A stretch of 64,000 nucleotides of DNA. It comes from Kribbella caucasensis (GTDB taxonomy: Bacteria; Actinomycetota; Actinomycetes; Propionibacteriales; Kribbellaceae). Location: assembly GCF_004361855.1 (NCBI RefSeq), contig NZ_SNWQ01000004.1, forward strand, positions 124,001 through 188,000, written 5' to 3'. The position numbers and the translations under genes are program-made. How positions within the stretch are numbered: the first letter of the stretch is position 1; each line of letters starts with the position of its first letter. Shown here piece by piece: positions 26,729 to 36,832 of this stretch. Below the pieces are notes generated by a model. It saw only the letters and a list, made by a program, of their open reading frames with translations, did no database searches and was not told the origin of the DNA.

Positions 26729-29043
26729 TCGTCCGGCCACAGGACGCGGTTCGACTCGAAGTGTCCGCCGGGGCCGTCGACGGTGACCCAGACCTGCTGG
26801 CCGACGGCGGAGTTGTGGAACTTGTGCATCGTCAGGTTGCCGTCGGCATCAGTCTCCAACTCGAACCCGCCATCATGCAGTTCGCCCCACTCGCTGGCAT
26901 AGGCGCGGAACATGTAGGTCGTGTTCGGTGCCAGGTTCCGCGCGTTGAGCAGGATGAAGGCGCAGCCCGACGTGCCTTCGGGGCAGTTCGAGTCGGTGTA
27001 GTCGCCCGAGCGTCCGTGGCTGATCTGGATCGTCCCGTCGGCACCGGAGCCAGGCGTCGCCGCGATGGAGGCGTTGCTACCGACCAGAACCCGGCCGTCG
27101 GCGCTCCTCGTCACCGCCCGGACCTGGAACGTGTACTGCGAACCGGTGCTGAGCCCGCTCCATCGATAGCTGGCCGCCGTGGTGCTCTCGTTGACGCCAC
27201 CTTGTGTGACCTCGTACCGCAGCAGGCGTCCGCCGTTCAGATCCGGCTGCCGCCAGGACAGCATGACCTCCTCGGGCCAATCAGTCGTCGTCAGCCCGAC
27301 CGGCGCATCGGCCGCGCCGCCCAACGTGATCCGCGCGGACGAAACCCCGGCACCGCGGCCGGCCCGGTTCTCCGCGAGCACGGTGAAGACGTACGACGAC
27401 CCGTTGGTCAACCCGGTCACATTGAGACTGCGGTCCGAATCCTCGACCGTGCGACTACCACCGGACCACGACACGACGTACGACGTGATCGGCGTGCCGT
27501 TGGGGGCAGCCGTGGTCCACTTGATCAGCGCGGAACCGTCGCCAGGGGTGGCGGAAACGTCGCCTGGGGCACCGGGTCGGCCGGCCTGGACCGCCGGTTT
27601 CCGCGGCGTGTTCCTCGGCTTCGGTTTGTTCGTTTCGGGCTTCTCACGCTCCGGATCGGACCGCTTCGTCTTCGGCGGGTTCGCCGGGGTCGGCGTCTCC
27701 CGGCGCTCCTCCTCGGTCGGCTGGACCGTCTTCGTCGGGGTGGACGGCTTGACCGGCTGGGACGGCTTGATCGACTGGGACGGCTTGGCCGACGGCGTGG
27801 TCTTGTTCTCGTCCTTCTCGTCCCCTCGCCCGGCCACCTCGACCTCGGTCACCTCGCCGTTGCCCTCGACAACCATCGAGTGCTCGCCGGCCTTGCTGTC
27901 GACGTACAGGCGGGAGTCGCCGCCGCGGAACAGGCTCGGGCGTTCGTCCTTCGCGGTCTTCGCGTCCTTCGACGGCGGCGGGATCTTCTGCCGCGTCTTC
28001 GGTTCGCCGTCGCGATCCAGGGTCACCAGGCTGTCGTCGGTCGCGTCGATCAGCGCCACCCCGTCCCCCGAGGAGGCGATCTGCTCGTACTTGCCCGGCC
28101 GGAGCCTCTTCACCACCGGTTCGGCGGACGGTCGCCCGCTGACCACCTGCGACGTGTCGACCAACTGCAGCACGTTCTTCGACCGGTCCAGAATCGCGAT
28201 CCGGCCGGCCACGTCGTGGGCGGCCACGATCGCGTCCGCCGGGATGTCCAGCTGGGCGAACGACATCGCGCGGCCGAGCCCGTCGCCGTTGACCGCGCGC
28301 AGTTCGCGCACCGTCGTGTCCACGAACACCGGCTGATCGTCGACCAGCGCCAACGCACCCGTGTGCCCGGCGGTCACCTTGGCGACACAGGCGATCCGCT
28401 CGGCCCGGAGCGGCAGCTGGCACAGCTCCTGGGTGGACAGCCGGTGCACCCAGAGCGTGCCGGTCGAGGTGACGACCGACTGGCCCAGCGCACCGCCGAG
28501 AGTCTCCGTCGCCGGGTTCTCGCCCAGCCGCTGGACCGCGCCCGCCCGCTGGTAGACGGCGAAGGCCGCGCCCGCGGCTTCCATCACGACCGGACGTTCG
28601 GTCGCCGGCGCGGGCAACGGGTCAGCCACCTGGAGATCCGACTTGCCGAACTCGATCGTGCGGCCCTGGGCCAGAATGAATCCGCTCTTGTCGGTCTGCA
28701 CCACCGTCGTGCCTGGTCCGGCCGACGGGACCTTCACCTGAGCGTCGACGTTCTTGGTCGCGCCGTCGATCCGGAACACGGTGCCCAGCGTGCTGTTGTA
28801 GATCAGGTGTCCCGTCTGGGCGAACTTCATCCCGACCGGGTTCGCGCCCGCGCCGGTGACGGCGATCGTCGTCACCACCATGCAAGCGGCCACCACCCCC
28901 GCCAACGCCGCCCGCCCCCGCCAAACAGCGCCAGCTGCCGCACCGCCCCGGTCGCTAGATTCCTTACCAACTGCAGCACCCCGGTCGCCGGCTTCTGCTG
29001 TGCGCCTTGCCCCCAGCAGGGCAATGGATTTCTTTATGCCCAT
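26725..29043 (-). CDS. Membrane-anchored secreted protein with two fibronectin type III domains (copy A)
   Basis: About 772 residues from ATG 29043 (MGIKKSIALLG), a better start than upstream in-frame codons that overlap the moxR end. A short cytoplasmic tail and a membrane helix (about 43-66) lead into a 340-residue repetitive beta region that looks propeller-like (IYNSTLGTVFRIDG, GGDSRLYVDSKAG), a Pro/Lys/Thr linker (about 408-468), two FnIII domains (about 486-572 and 574-660) and a 110-residue C-terminal domain with a close Cys pair (SNCPEGTSGCAF). The same architecture recurs in copy B on the other side of moxR. Likely an extracytoplasmic binding or sensing protein. Confidence 0.85.
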   Translation of the reverse strand: MGIKKSIALLGARRTAEAGDRGAAVGKESSDRGGAAAGAVWRGRAALAGVVAACMVVTTIAVTGAGANPVGMKFAQTGHLIYNSTLGTVFRIDGATKNVDAQVKVPSAGPGTTVVQTDKSGFILAQGRTIEFGKSDLQVADPLPAPATERPVVMEAAGAAFAVYQRAGAVQRLGENPATETLGGALGQSVVTSTGTLWVHRLSTQELCQLPLRAERIACVAKVTAGHTGALALVDDQPVFVDTTVRELRAVNGDGLGRAMSFAQLDIPADAIVAAHDVAGRIAILDRSKNVLQLVDTSQVVSGRPSAEPVVKRLRPGKYEQIASSGDGVALIDATDDSLVTLDRDGEPKTRQKIPPPSKDAKTAKDERPSLFRGGDSRLYVDSKAGEHSMVVEGNGEVTEVEVAGRGDEKDENKTTPSAKPSQSIKPSQPVKPSTPTKTVQPTEEERRETPTPANPPKTKRSDPEREKPETNKPKPRNTPRKPAVQAGRPGAPGDVSATPGDGSALIKWTTAAPNGTPITSYVVSWSGGSRTVEDSDRSLNVTGLTNGSSYVFTVLAENRAGRGAGVSSARITLGGAADAPVGLTTTDWPEEVMLSWRQPDLNGGRLLRYEVTQGGVNESTTAASYRWSGLSTGSQYTFQVRAVTRSADGRVLVGSNASIAATPGSGADGTIQISHGRSGDYTDSNCPEGTSGCAFILLNARNLAPNTTYMFRAYASEWGELHDGGFELETDADGNLTMHKFHNSAVGQQVWVTVDGPGGHFESNRVLWPDE

Positions 29044-29080
29044 GATCGATGTCCCCAGACCATTGATCGATCCACCTGTC

Positions 29081-30039
<959 letters not shown>

Positions 30040-30043
<4 letters not shown>

Positions 30044-32235
30044 TGGCTGCTCCAGGTGAACTTGTTGGAGGTCACGGTCTGCTGGCCGTCGGCACTGGCC
30101 ACCACCCAGACCTGCTGGCCGGGCGCGTCGGTGGCGAACCGGTCGTCGATCAGGATGCTGCCGTCGGACTCGGTGGTCAGCGTGGCGCCCGGGTTGGACG
30201 GCTGCCACTGGGTCGTGTACGGCTGGAAGAAGTATTCGGTGTCGGGCTTGAGACCAGTCCCGGTGATCTTGATGTAGGCACAACCCGGCCGCAGGCATGG
30301 GTGGCTGCCGTTGGTCGACGTGGCCGCGCCCCGGGCCGCCCGCAACGACGGTGACGATCCGCCGCCGCCGCTGCCGACCTCGACCAGCTTGCTGACCTTC
30401 TTGCCGCTGATCAGGTTGCCCTTGGCATCGGAAGTGACCGCGTAGACCTCGACGACGAAGTAGTCGCCGTTCGCCAGGCCGGTGAACGTGTGGCTGGTGT
30501 TGAGGCCTCTACCGGCCGGCCATTCACCGGGTCCGGACGCCGAGTACCGGTACTCGACCAGCTGGCCGCCGCGCAGGTTGGGCCGGGCCCAGCTGACGGT
30601 GATCTTCCGATCGCCAGGGACCACGCGGAAGTTGGCCGGCGGATCGGCGGGTTGGAGCGTCGGCACGATCCCGCGGGTGTTGCTGCCCGGTCCGGCGCCG
30701 ACCCGATTCACCGCGCGGACGGTGAACGTGTACGTCATGCCGTTGGTGAGCCCCGTGATCGTCGTACTCCGGTCCGTCCCTGCCAGGGTGCGGGTCCCGC
30801 CGTTCCAGCTCACCCGGTACGACGTGACGGTGGCGCCGTTCGACGCGGCCGCACCCCAGGTGATCGTGGCGGAACCGTTGCCCGGTGCGCCGGAGACAGC
30901 ACGTGGTACGCCGGGGCGGCTCGCCTGGATCGGTGGCTTCGCGGTCTCTCGAGGACGCCTTGGTTGCCGCGTCCGGTCGTCACCAGGTTCATCACCGGGC
31001 CGGTCGGTCGGCTCGGTGGTCCGTGGATCGTTCGTCCGTGGATCGTTCGTCCGCGGATCAGTCGTCTGCGGCTGGGACGGTCTGTTGGTCGGCCTGTTCT
31101 GCTGTGGCGGATCAGGTGTGGTGGTTGGCGTGTCACTGGGACGTTCCGGCTTGGACGTGGCCGGGCGGCTGGTGTCGACCGAGGTCACGTCCCCGGTGTC
31201 GTCGACGACCATCACCTGCTCGCCCGACTTGCTCGCGACGTATAGGCGGGAGTCGCCACCGCGGAACAGTCCGGACCGGTCGTCGCGGCCGACCCTGGCC
31301 TTCGCCGACGGCGGTGGGATCTTGCGGACCGCCTTCTCGTTGCCGTCGCGGTCCAGCGTGATCAGGGTGTCGGTGCCGTCGTCGATCAGCGCGATGCTGT
31401 TGCCGGACGAGGCGATCCGCTCGTACTTGCCCTGGCGAAGCTGCTTCTTCACCGGCGCCGCACCTGGTTCGCCGCCGTCCAGCTCGGCGGTGTCGACCAG
31501 GTGCAGGGTCGCCTGCCGCGGGTCGACCATCGCGATCCGGCCGTCCACGTCGTTCGAAGCGACGAGCGCGGCGCCGGACAACTCCGGCAGTCGCACGGGC
31601 ACCTTACGGCCGAGGCCGCCCGCGTCCACGGCGTACAGCTCGCGGGCTGTTGTGTCGACGAAGGCCACCTGGTCGTTGCCGACGACAGTGAGGGCGCCGG
31701 TGTGCCCGGGCGGCAGCTTGGCCGGGCAGGACAGCCGGTCGGCGTCCATCGGCAACTGGCACAGCTGACCGTTGTCCAGGCGGTTGACCCACAACGTGCC
31801 GCTGCTCGTCACCACCGGCTGTCCGAGCCGGGCGCCGACGGTCGCGACGGCCGGCTGATCGTTGAACCGGACCACCCGGCCGCTCTGCCGATAGACCGCG
31901 AACGCTGCGCCGGAACCCTCGAGGCCGATCGGCTGCTCGTTCGCCGGGGCCGGCTGCGGATCCAGCACCTTGAGGTCGGACTTGCCGAACTCGTAGGTCC
32001 GGCCGCGGGCCAGCACGTACCCGCTCTGGTCCGACTCGACGATCTGGGTACCCGGGCCGGCGCCTGGCAACGAGACCTGGCTGTCGACGTTCTTGGTGCT
32101 GCCGTTGACGTGGAAGATCATGCCGAGCGTGCTGTTGTAGATCCAGCTGCTGGACCGGCTGAACTGCACGCCGGGCGAGGCGTTCCCGGCTCCGGCCACG
32201 GCGACACCGGTGATCGCCACACACCCGGCCACCAC
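30040..32235 (-). CDS. Membrane-anchored secreted protein with two fibronectin type III domains (copy B), N-terminus apparently frameshifted
   Basis: From GTG 32235 the frame encodes 731 residues: rest of a membrane helix, a beta-repeat region (IYNSTLGMIFHVNG, GGDSRLYVASKSG), a Thr/Asp/Arg-Pro linker with NDPRTNDPRT repeats, two FnIII domains and a Cys-paired C-terminal domain (HPCLRPGCAYIKI). Homology with copy A continues upstream of this start (GWRPRAALAAVVAG against VWRGRAALAGVVAA), but that frame has no start before a TGA near 32430. A good N-terminus (MPVKITDLGRRL, ATG 32474) lies in another frame, separated by a 15-bp repeat tract. One added base would join them. The true start is therefore uncertain. 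Confidence 0.75.
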
Positions 32236-32280
32236 CGCGGCCAGCGCCGCCCGAGGCCGCCAGCCCTCCGCCGCCCGCCG

Positions 32281-32412
32281 CCCGTCCGCTCGACACCCGT
32301 CCGCTCGGGGCCCCGCTCGGCACCCGTCCGCTCGGCACCCGTCCGCTCGGCACCCGTCCGCTCGGCACCCGTCCGCTCGGCACCCGTCCGCTCGGCACCC
32401 GTCCGCTCGGCC
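32281..32412. repeat. 15-bp tandem repeats in the 5' end of fibronectin gene copy B
   Basis: About nine imperfect copies of GTCCGCTCGGCACCC (plus strand). One copy is shortened to 12 bp at a GGGGCCCC run (near 32308) and the copies nearest the gene are degenerate. In the frame of ATG 32474 they read as Ala-Glu-Arg-Thr-Gly repeats. The tract separates the plausible N-terminus from the body frame. Confidence 0.9.
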
Positions 32413-32640
32413 CGGCGCCGCTGGACGTCACGGATCGTGAGCCGGCGACCCAGATCGGTGATCTTCACAGGCACGAGGCTAGATCAGCCCTGGTCCAGCA
32501 GCCATCCAGATCCGGTCCAGCCCGCGTCGGTTCCAACCACTGGACAGTAGCCACCGGTACGCCGCTCCGCCGGGACCCGTTCATGCGCCGAGTTCGTGCG
32601 GGTGCGGACAGGAAGTGGGGACCGCGGACAGGAAAATAAC

Positions 32641-32882
32641 GTGTCCGAGGTCCCGGGTTGGTGACCGAGATCCCGGGTTGGTGTCCGAGGTCCCAGTTCG
32701 TACCCGCGACAGGATGTGGGGACTGCAGACAGGAACTGGGGACCGCGGACAGGAAAACAACGTGTCCGACGTCCCGGGTTGGTGACCGAGATCCCGGGTT
32801 GGTGTCCGAGGTCCCAGTTCGTACCCGCGACAGGATGTGGGGACTGCGGACAGGAACTGGGGACCGCGGACAGGAAAATAAC
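32641..32882. repeat. Two tandem 121-bp direct repeats, with a partial third copy at 32589-32640
   Basis: Copies at 32641-32761 and 32762-32882 differ at only three positions. Each starts with three 20-21-bp sub-units of the type GTGTCCGAGGTCCCGGG and ends with a GGACAGGAA-rich part; the sequence before the first copy (from about 32589) repeats the tail. No coding signal is convincing. It occupies the gap between the histidine kinase stop and fibronectin copy B; 32475-32588 shows nothing clear. Confidence 0.92.
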
Positions 32883-33042
32883 GTGTCCGAGGTCCCGGGG
32901 TGGTGACCGAGGTCCCGGATTGGTGTCCGAGGTCCCGGATTGGTGTCCGAGGTCCCGGGGTGGTGACCGAGGTCCCGGGGTGGTGACCGAGGTCCCGGGG
33001 TGGTGTCCGAGGTCCCGGGGTGGTGTCCGAGGTTCGGGTTAG
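32883..33042. repeat. Eight tandem 20-bp repeats overlapping the histidine kinase stop
   Basis: Eight head-to-tail units of consensus GTGTCCGAGGTCCCGGGGTG with T/A alternation at position 4 and GGG/GAT variants near the end. The last unit is degenerate and contains the kinase stop codon (33039-33041). The units are the same as the sub-units in the adjacent 121-bp repeats. No spacers are present, so this is not a CRISPR array. Confidence 0.93.
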
Positions 33043-34298
33043 GGGGTGGTGGCGAGGGCGGGGAGGTGGAATTCGAAGATGGCGCCGCCTTCGTCGGCGT
33101 TGTAGACCTTGAGGTCTCCGCCGTGTGAGAGGGCGACCCAGCGGACGATCGACAGGCCGAGACCCGACGACCCACCCCCACTGGTGAATCGCTCGAACAG
33201 GTCGTCCCCGACCGCCGGATCCACGCCCGGCCCCTGATCGGCCACGGTGACCCGCCCATCGGCGACCGTCACGGTGACGACGGCCTGGCCACCTGGACCC
33301 CGCCCGTGCCGCAGGGCGTTGTCGAGAAGGTTGCCGATGGCCCGTTGCAGCAAGGCCGGATCGGCCCGGACCTTCGTCGGCGCGGTGACCACCGAGATCC
33401 GCGCGTTGCCGGCCGGGGTGTCCTCGACCACGCCGGCGACCAGCTGATCGAGCCAGACCGGTTGCATCGACAGGTGTTCGACGCCGGCCGCGAGCCGGGC
33501 CCGGACCAGCAGGCCGTCGATGATGTCACCCATCCGTCCGGCCAGCCGAACCGTTCGGGGCAGCAACTCCTCGCGCTGGCCCGGATCCCTCGCGGCCGAT
33601 TCCGCCAAGGCCCGCAGCGCCGCGACCGGAGTACGGAGGTCGTGTGCGGTCTCGGCCAGCAGGACTTCCTGCTGTTCCAGGGCCGCCGTCGCCGGCCGGA
33701 TAGCCCGTCCGGACAGCCAGTATCCGACAAGCGCCGCCGCGCCGATCAGGATCCCGCAGCCGATCAGCACGACGAGGACGAGATTGCTGTGCCGGCTGCG
33801 CTCGTCCTCGACATCGGCCCAGGCCACCACGGCGCCGGCGTACCGCCTGCTCGAGTCCATGAACGGTTCGGCCGCGACCCGGACCCGGTCACCGTTGGCC
33901 GCCTCGCCGTCGGCGCGCAGGCTGGCGCCGCTCGACACCGCTTCGGTCGCCAGCTGGTCCAGCGCCGCGCGGTCCATCTCCACCCCACAGGGGTTCGCGC
34001 TGGCCTGGACCGGGAACGACGGCGCACCGCCCGGCAGCACGATGAAGGATGGGCAGCGGTTGTAGAGCGGATCGTTCGGGATCCGGTCGAGGCCGAGCGA
34101 GTTGCTGTCGGTGATCAGCCGCATCACGGACTGCGTCACCACGTGAAGCTCGTTGTTGACGTCGTCTTCACCGTTGTTGCCGTCCAGGGTGATGATCAGC
34201 GGCGCGAACACGACCAGGCCGATCGTGTTCATCGCGGTGAAGATCGCGGTCAGCCGCCAGCGCAACCGGCGCAACCGCTCGGCCGCGGGAGCCCTCAT
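33039..34298 (-). CDS. Sensor histidine kinase
   Basis: 419 residues: membrane helix (about 17-37), extracytoplasmic sensor region with two Cys (82 and 104), second helix (about 172-194), HAMP-like linker, dimerisation helix with phospho-acceptor His219 (AETAHDLRTPVAAL), then the ATP-binding domain with N box (NLLDNALRHG), G1 (DQGPGVDP) and G2 (GGGSSGLGLSIV). The ATG overlaps the response regulator stop (ATGA). Its sensor may monitor the envelope, given the downstream fibronectin/MoxR operon, but the signal is not visible. Confidence 0.92.
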   Translation of the reverse strand: MRAPAAERLRRLRWRLTAIFTAMNTIGLVVFAPLIITLDGNNGEDDVNNELHVVTQSVMRLITDSNSLGLDRIPNDPLYNRCPSFIVLPGGAPSFPVQASANPCGVEMDRAALDQLATEAVSSGASLRADGEAANGDRVRVAAEPFMDSSRRYAGAVVAWADVEDERSRHSNLVLVVLIGCGILIGAAALVGYWLSGRAIRPATAALEQQEVLLAETAHDLRTPVAALRALAESAARDPGQREELLPRTVRLAGRMGDIIDGLLVRARLAAGVEHLSMQPVWLDQLVAGVVEDTPAGNARISVVTAPTKVRADPALLQRAIGNLLDNALRHGRGPGGQAVVTVTVADGRVTVADQGPGVDPAVGDDLFERFTSGGGSSGLGLSIVRWVALSHGGDLKVYNADEGGAIFEFHLPALATTP

Positions 34299-34969
34299 CC
34301 GGACTCACCCGATCGGGTCAGCCGGTACCCCTGGCCGCGGACGGCCTGGATCAGCTCGGGCTGACGCAGCTTGCTCCGCAGCCGCTTGATCGTCACGTCC
34401 ACCACGTTCGACATCGGATCGGCGGCCATGTCCCAGCAGTGCTCGATCAGCTCGGAGCGGGACACCGCCTGCTCGGGGCGGACCATCAGGTACTCGAGCA
34501 CGGAGAACTCCTTCGCGGTCAGGGTCAGCAGGACACCCGCCCGGCGGACCTCGCGGCGTCCGGTGTCGACCTCGACGTCGTCGTACCGCAGGACCGGTGG
34601 GCGGCCGGCGCCGGCCCGGCGGCACAGACTGAGCACGCGGACGATCAGCTCCTCCACAGCGAACGGCTTGACCAGGTAGTCGTCACCGCCGTGCTCGAAC
34701 CCGTCGATCCGTTCGGCCAGCGTGTCCCGCGCGGTCAGGAACAGCACGGGCACCGCCCAGCCCTCCTGCCGGCGGCTGCGAACATAGCCGATCGAGTCGC
34801 CGTCCGGCAGCATCCGGTCGAACACCACGCAGTCGTAGGAGTTCACCCACAGCGCCTCGTCGGCCGACGCGATGTCGACGGCGCTGTCGACCGCGAGCGC
34901 GGCCGACCGGAGCGCGGCGACGATCGCGATCCGCATGTCCTCGACGTCCTCTACCACCAGTACGCGCAC
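34295..34969 (-). CDS. OmpR-family response regulator
   Basis: 224 residues. Receiver domain with acidic Glu7/Asp8, phospho-acceptor Asp51 (VVFDRMLPDG), Thr in FLTARD and Lys in DDYLVKPF, then a winged-helix DNA-binding domain (LLTLTAKEFSVLEYL, TIKRLRSKL, VRGQGYRLT). GTG start with GAGGA six bases upstream. First gene of the two-component unit, divergent from the SARP regulator over a 54-bp spacer that must hold both promoters, so cross-control of the two operons is plausible. Confidence 0.93.
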   Translation of the reverse strand: MRVLVVEDVEDMRIAIVAALRSAALAVDSAVDIASADEALWVNSYDCVVFDRMLPDGDSIGYVRSRRQEGWAVPVLFLTARDTLAERIDGFEHGGDDYLVKPFAVEELIVRVLSLCRRAGAGRPPVLRYDDVEVDTGRREVRRAGVLLTLTAKEFSVLEYLMVRPEQAVSRSELIEHCWDMAADPMSNVVDVTIKRLRSKLRQPELIQAVRGQGYRLTRSGESG

Positions 34970-35023
34970 TCGGGTCCTCGCGTGTCATCGAAATGTCATC
35001 GTCGACTACGGATCGTATGTGGC

Positions 35024-36832
35024 ATGAACGGTCACTCAGCGCAGACATCGGCCCGGATCGCGTTCCGGGTGCTGGGCCCGCTCGAGGTCGACGGCCCGGA
35101 CCGGGAGCCCCTCGACGTGTGCGGCGGCAAGCCGGCCACCGTGCTGACCCTGCTCCTGCTGCACCGCAACGCGTGGGTCAGCACGGACCAGCTGATCGAG
35201 GCGGTCTGGGCCGGTCTGGACGTGCCCGCCTCGGCCCAGCGCAACCTCAAGACGTACGTCTGGCAGCTCCGTCGCGCCCTCCCCGGCGACCGGATCGAGA
35301 GTCGTCCCGGCGCGTACCGCGTGCACGTCCGGCCCGGTGAGCTCGATGCCGATCTCGCCGCCGACCTGTCCGACCAGGCCCGCAAACTCCTCCTCGCCGG
35401 GAACTCGGCCGCCGCGGCGGCCAACCTGGTTGAGCAAGCACTCGGCCTCTGGCGGGGTTGCCCGTACGACGGGCTGACGGGCGACGCCACCTCGGCGGTC
35501 GAACGGCTGACCGAGCTGCACCGGTCGTTGCGCGAGGATCTTGCCGATGCGCACCTGGATCTCGGCAGGTCCGCGGACGCGATCTCGTTGCTCCGGGCCC
35601 TGACCGACGAGGACCCGCTGCGCGAGCTGACCTGGACCAAGCTGTTGGCCGCGCTCCGGCGTACCGGCCGGCGGCACGACGCGCTGGCGGCGTACCAGCG
35701 GGCCCGGACGGCCCTTGTCCGCGAGCTCGGGATCGAGCCGGGTGCGGAGCTGACCGCCTTGCATCAGGCGATCCTGAACGACGACGCCCCAGCCGAAGCG
35801 CCGCTTCATCAGCAGCCCACCACCACCGATGCCGTCCGCTCGGATCTGCCCGCCAGGATCGCCGGTTTCGTCGGACGCGGCGCCGAGCTGGCCGCCGTGG
35901 CGAACCTGGATATGGCAGCCGGCGTACAGGTGGTGACGATCGACGGTATGCCGGGGATCGGCAAGACCGCCTTCGCGCTCGAGGCGGCCGCGACGATCAC
36001 TCGCCCGGACGGCAAGTTCTACCTGGACCTCCGCACTCACCGCGACCGGCCGATCGACACATTCGATGCGCTGGGCGAGCTGATCCACGCCGCGGCGCCA
36101 TCAAGCTCGTTGCCGAGCACAACAGCCGGGCGGGCGGCCTGCTGGCGATCGCTGGGCCTGCGAATCCTGCTGGTGCTCGATGATGTCGCCGACGCCGAGC
36201 AGGTGCGGCAGCTGCTGCCGAACACCCCGGGTTCTGTGGTTCTGGTGATCAGCCGGCCCCGGCTCGCCGGGTTGGACAGGGACGCCGCGATCACTCTCGA
36301 CGTACTGGCTGACGCCGACGCAGCTCGGCTCACCGACTCGGAGCCGATCCTGCGGTGCTGCGCCGGTCACCCGGCGGCGCTGCGACGGCTGGCCGAGCGG
36401 GTCCGGAACCGGGAGCCGTGGACGGCGGCCCGGCTGACCGCGCGGCTGGACGACCGGACCGCTCCCGGCCGAGAGCTGGCCGACGTCCATGCGCTCTTCG
36501 AAGCGTCGTATCGGGCGCTCTCGGAACCGGTCCGCAGGATCTATCGCCTGCTGGGTCTGACACCTCAGTTCGACGTCCGGCGAGCCGCGCGGCTCACCGG
36601 TCTCGACCAACAGGAAGTGGAGCCGATGGTGGACGAGCTACTGGACCGGCATCTCGTGGCCGAGCCCGCGCCCGGCCGGTTCGCCCTGCACCCGTTGGTG
36701 CGGGACCACGCCCACCGGTTGCTGCTGGCAACGGAGTCCGACGATGACATCGACGCGGCGAGCGCGCGCGTCCGGGTGACGCGTGGAGCCGACCTCGAGC
36801 TGGTCTCCCCCGAAGACCCGAGGGTCGCATGA
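35024..36832 (+). CDS. SARP/AfsR-type transcriptional regulator with NB-ARC domain
   Basis: 602 residues from ATG 35024: OmpR-like winged helix (about 12-100), bacterial transcriptional activation domain (about 105-250), NB-ARC P-loop (GMPGIGKTAFALEA, Lys314; LLVLDDV) and a winged-helix C-terminus. It lacks the C-terminal TPR region of full AfsR. The frame is open further 5' but that part overlaps the divergent response regulator antisense. First gene of an operon with eccE, the LuxR-type gene and the EccA-like ATPase, all joined by 1-4-bp overlaps, so it probably controls the secretion genes. Confidence 0.88.
   Translation: MNGHSAQTSARIAFRVLGPLEVDGPDREPLDVCGGKPATVLTLLLLHRNAWVSTDQLIEAVWAGLDVPASAQRNLKTYVWQLRRALPGDRIESRPGAYRVHVRPGELDADLAADLSDQARKLLLAGNSAAAAANLVEQALGLWRGCPYDGLTGDATSAVERLTELHRSLREDLADAHLDLGRSADAISLLRALTDEDPLRELTWTKLLAALRRTGRRHDALAAYQRARTALVRELGIEPGAELTALHQAILNDDAPAEAPLHQQPTTTDAVRSDLPARIAGFVGRGAELAAVANLDMAAGVQVVTIDGMPGIGKTAFALEAAATITRPDGKFYLDLRTHRDRPIDTFDALGELIHAAAPSSSLPSTTAGRAACWRSLGLRILLVLDDVADAEQVRQLLPNTPGSVVLVISRPRLAGLDRDAAITLDVLADADAARLTDSEPILRCCAGHPAALRRLAERVRNREPWTAARLTARLDDRTAPGRELADVHALFEASYRALSEPVRRIYRLLGLTPQFDVRRAARLTGLDQQEVEPMVDELLDRHLVAEPAPGRFALHPLVRDHAHRLLLATESDDDIDAASARVRVTRGADLELVSPEDPRVA

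Noticed and set aside
32883..33042. 20-bp tandem repeats as a CRISPR array
   Set aside because: Units are directly adjacent with no unique spacers, and no cas genes are nearby.
32465..33259. Minus-strand frame of 264 codons through the repeat tract
   Set aside because: It joins an out-of-frame piece of the histidine kinase to the repeats; the Pro/Gly/Ser-rich repeats have no start or ribosome site of their own.
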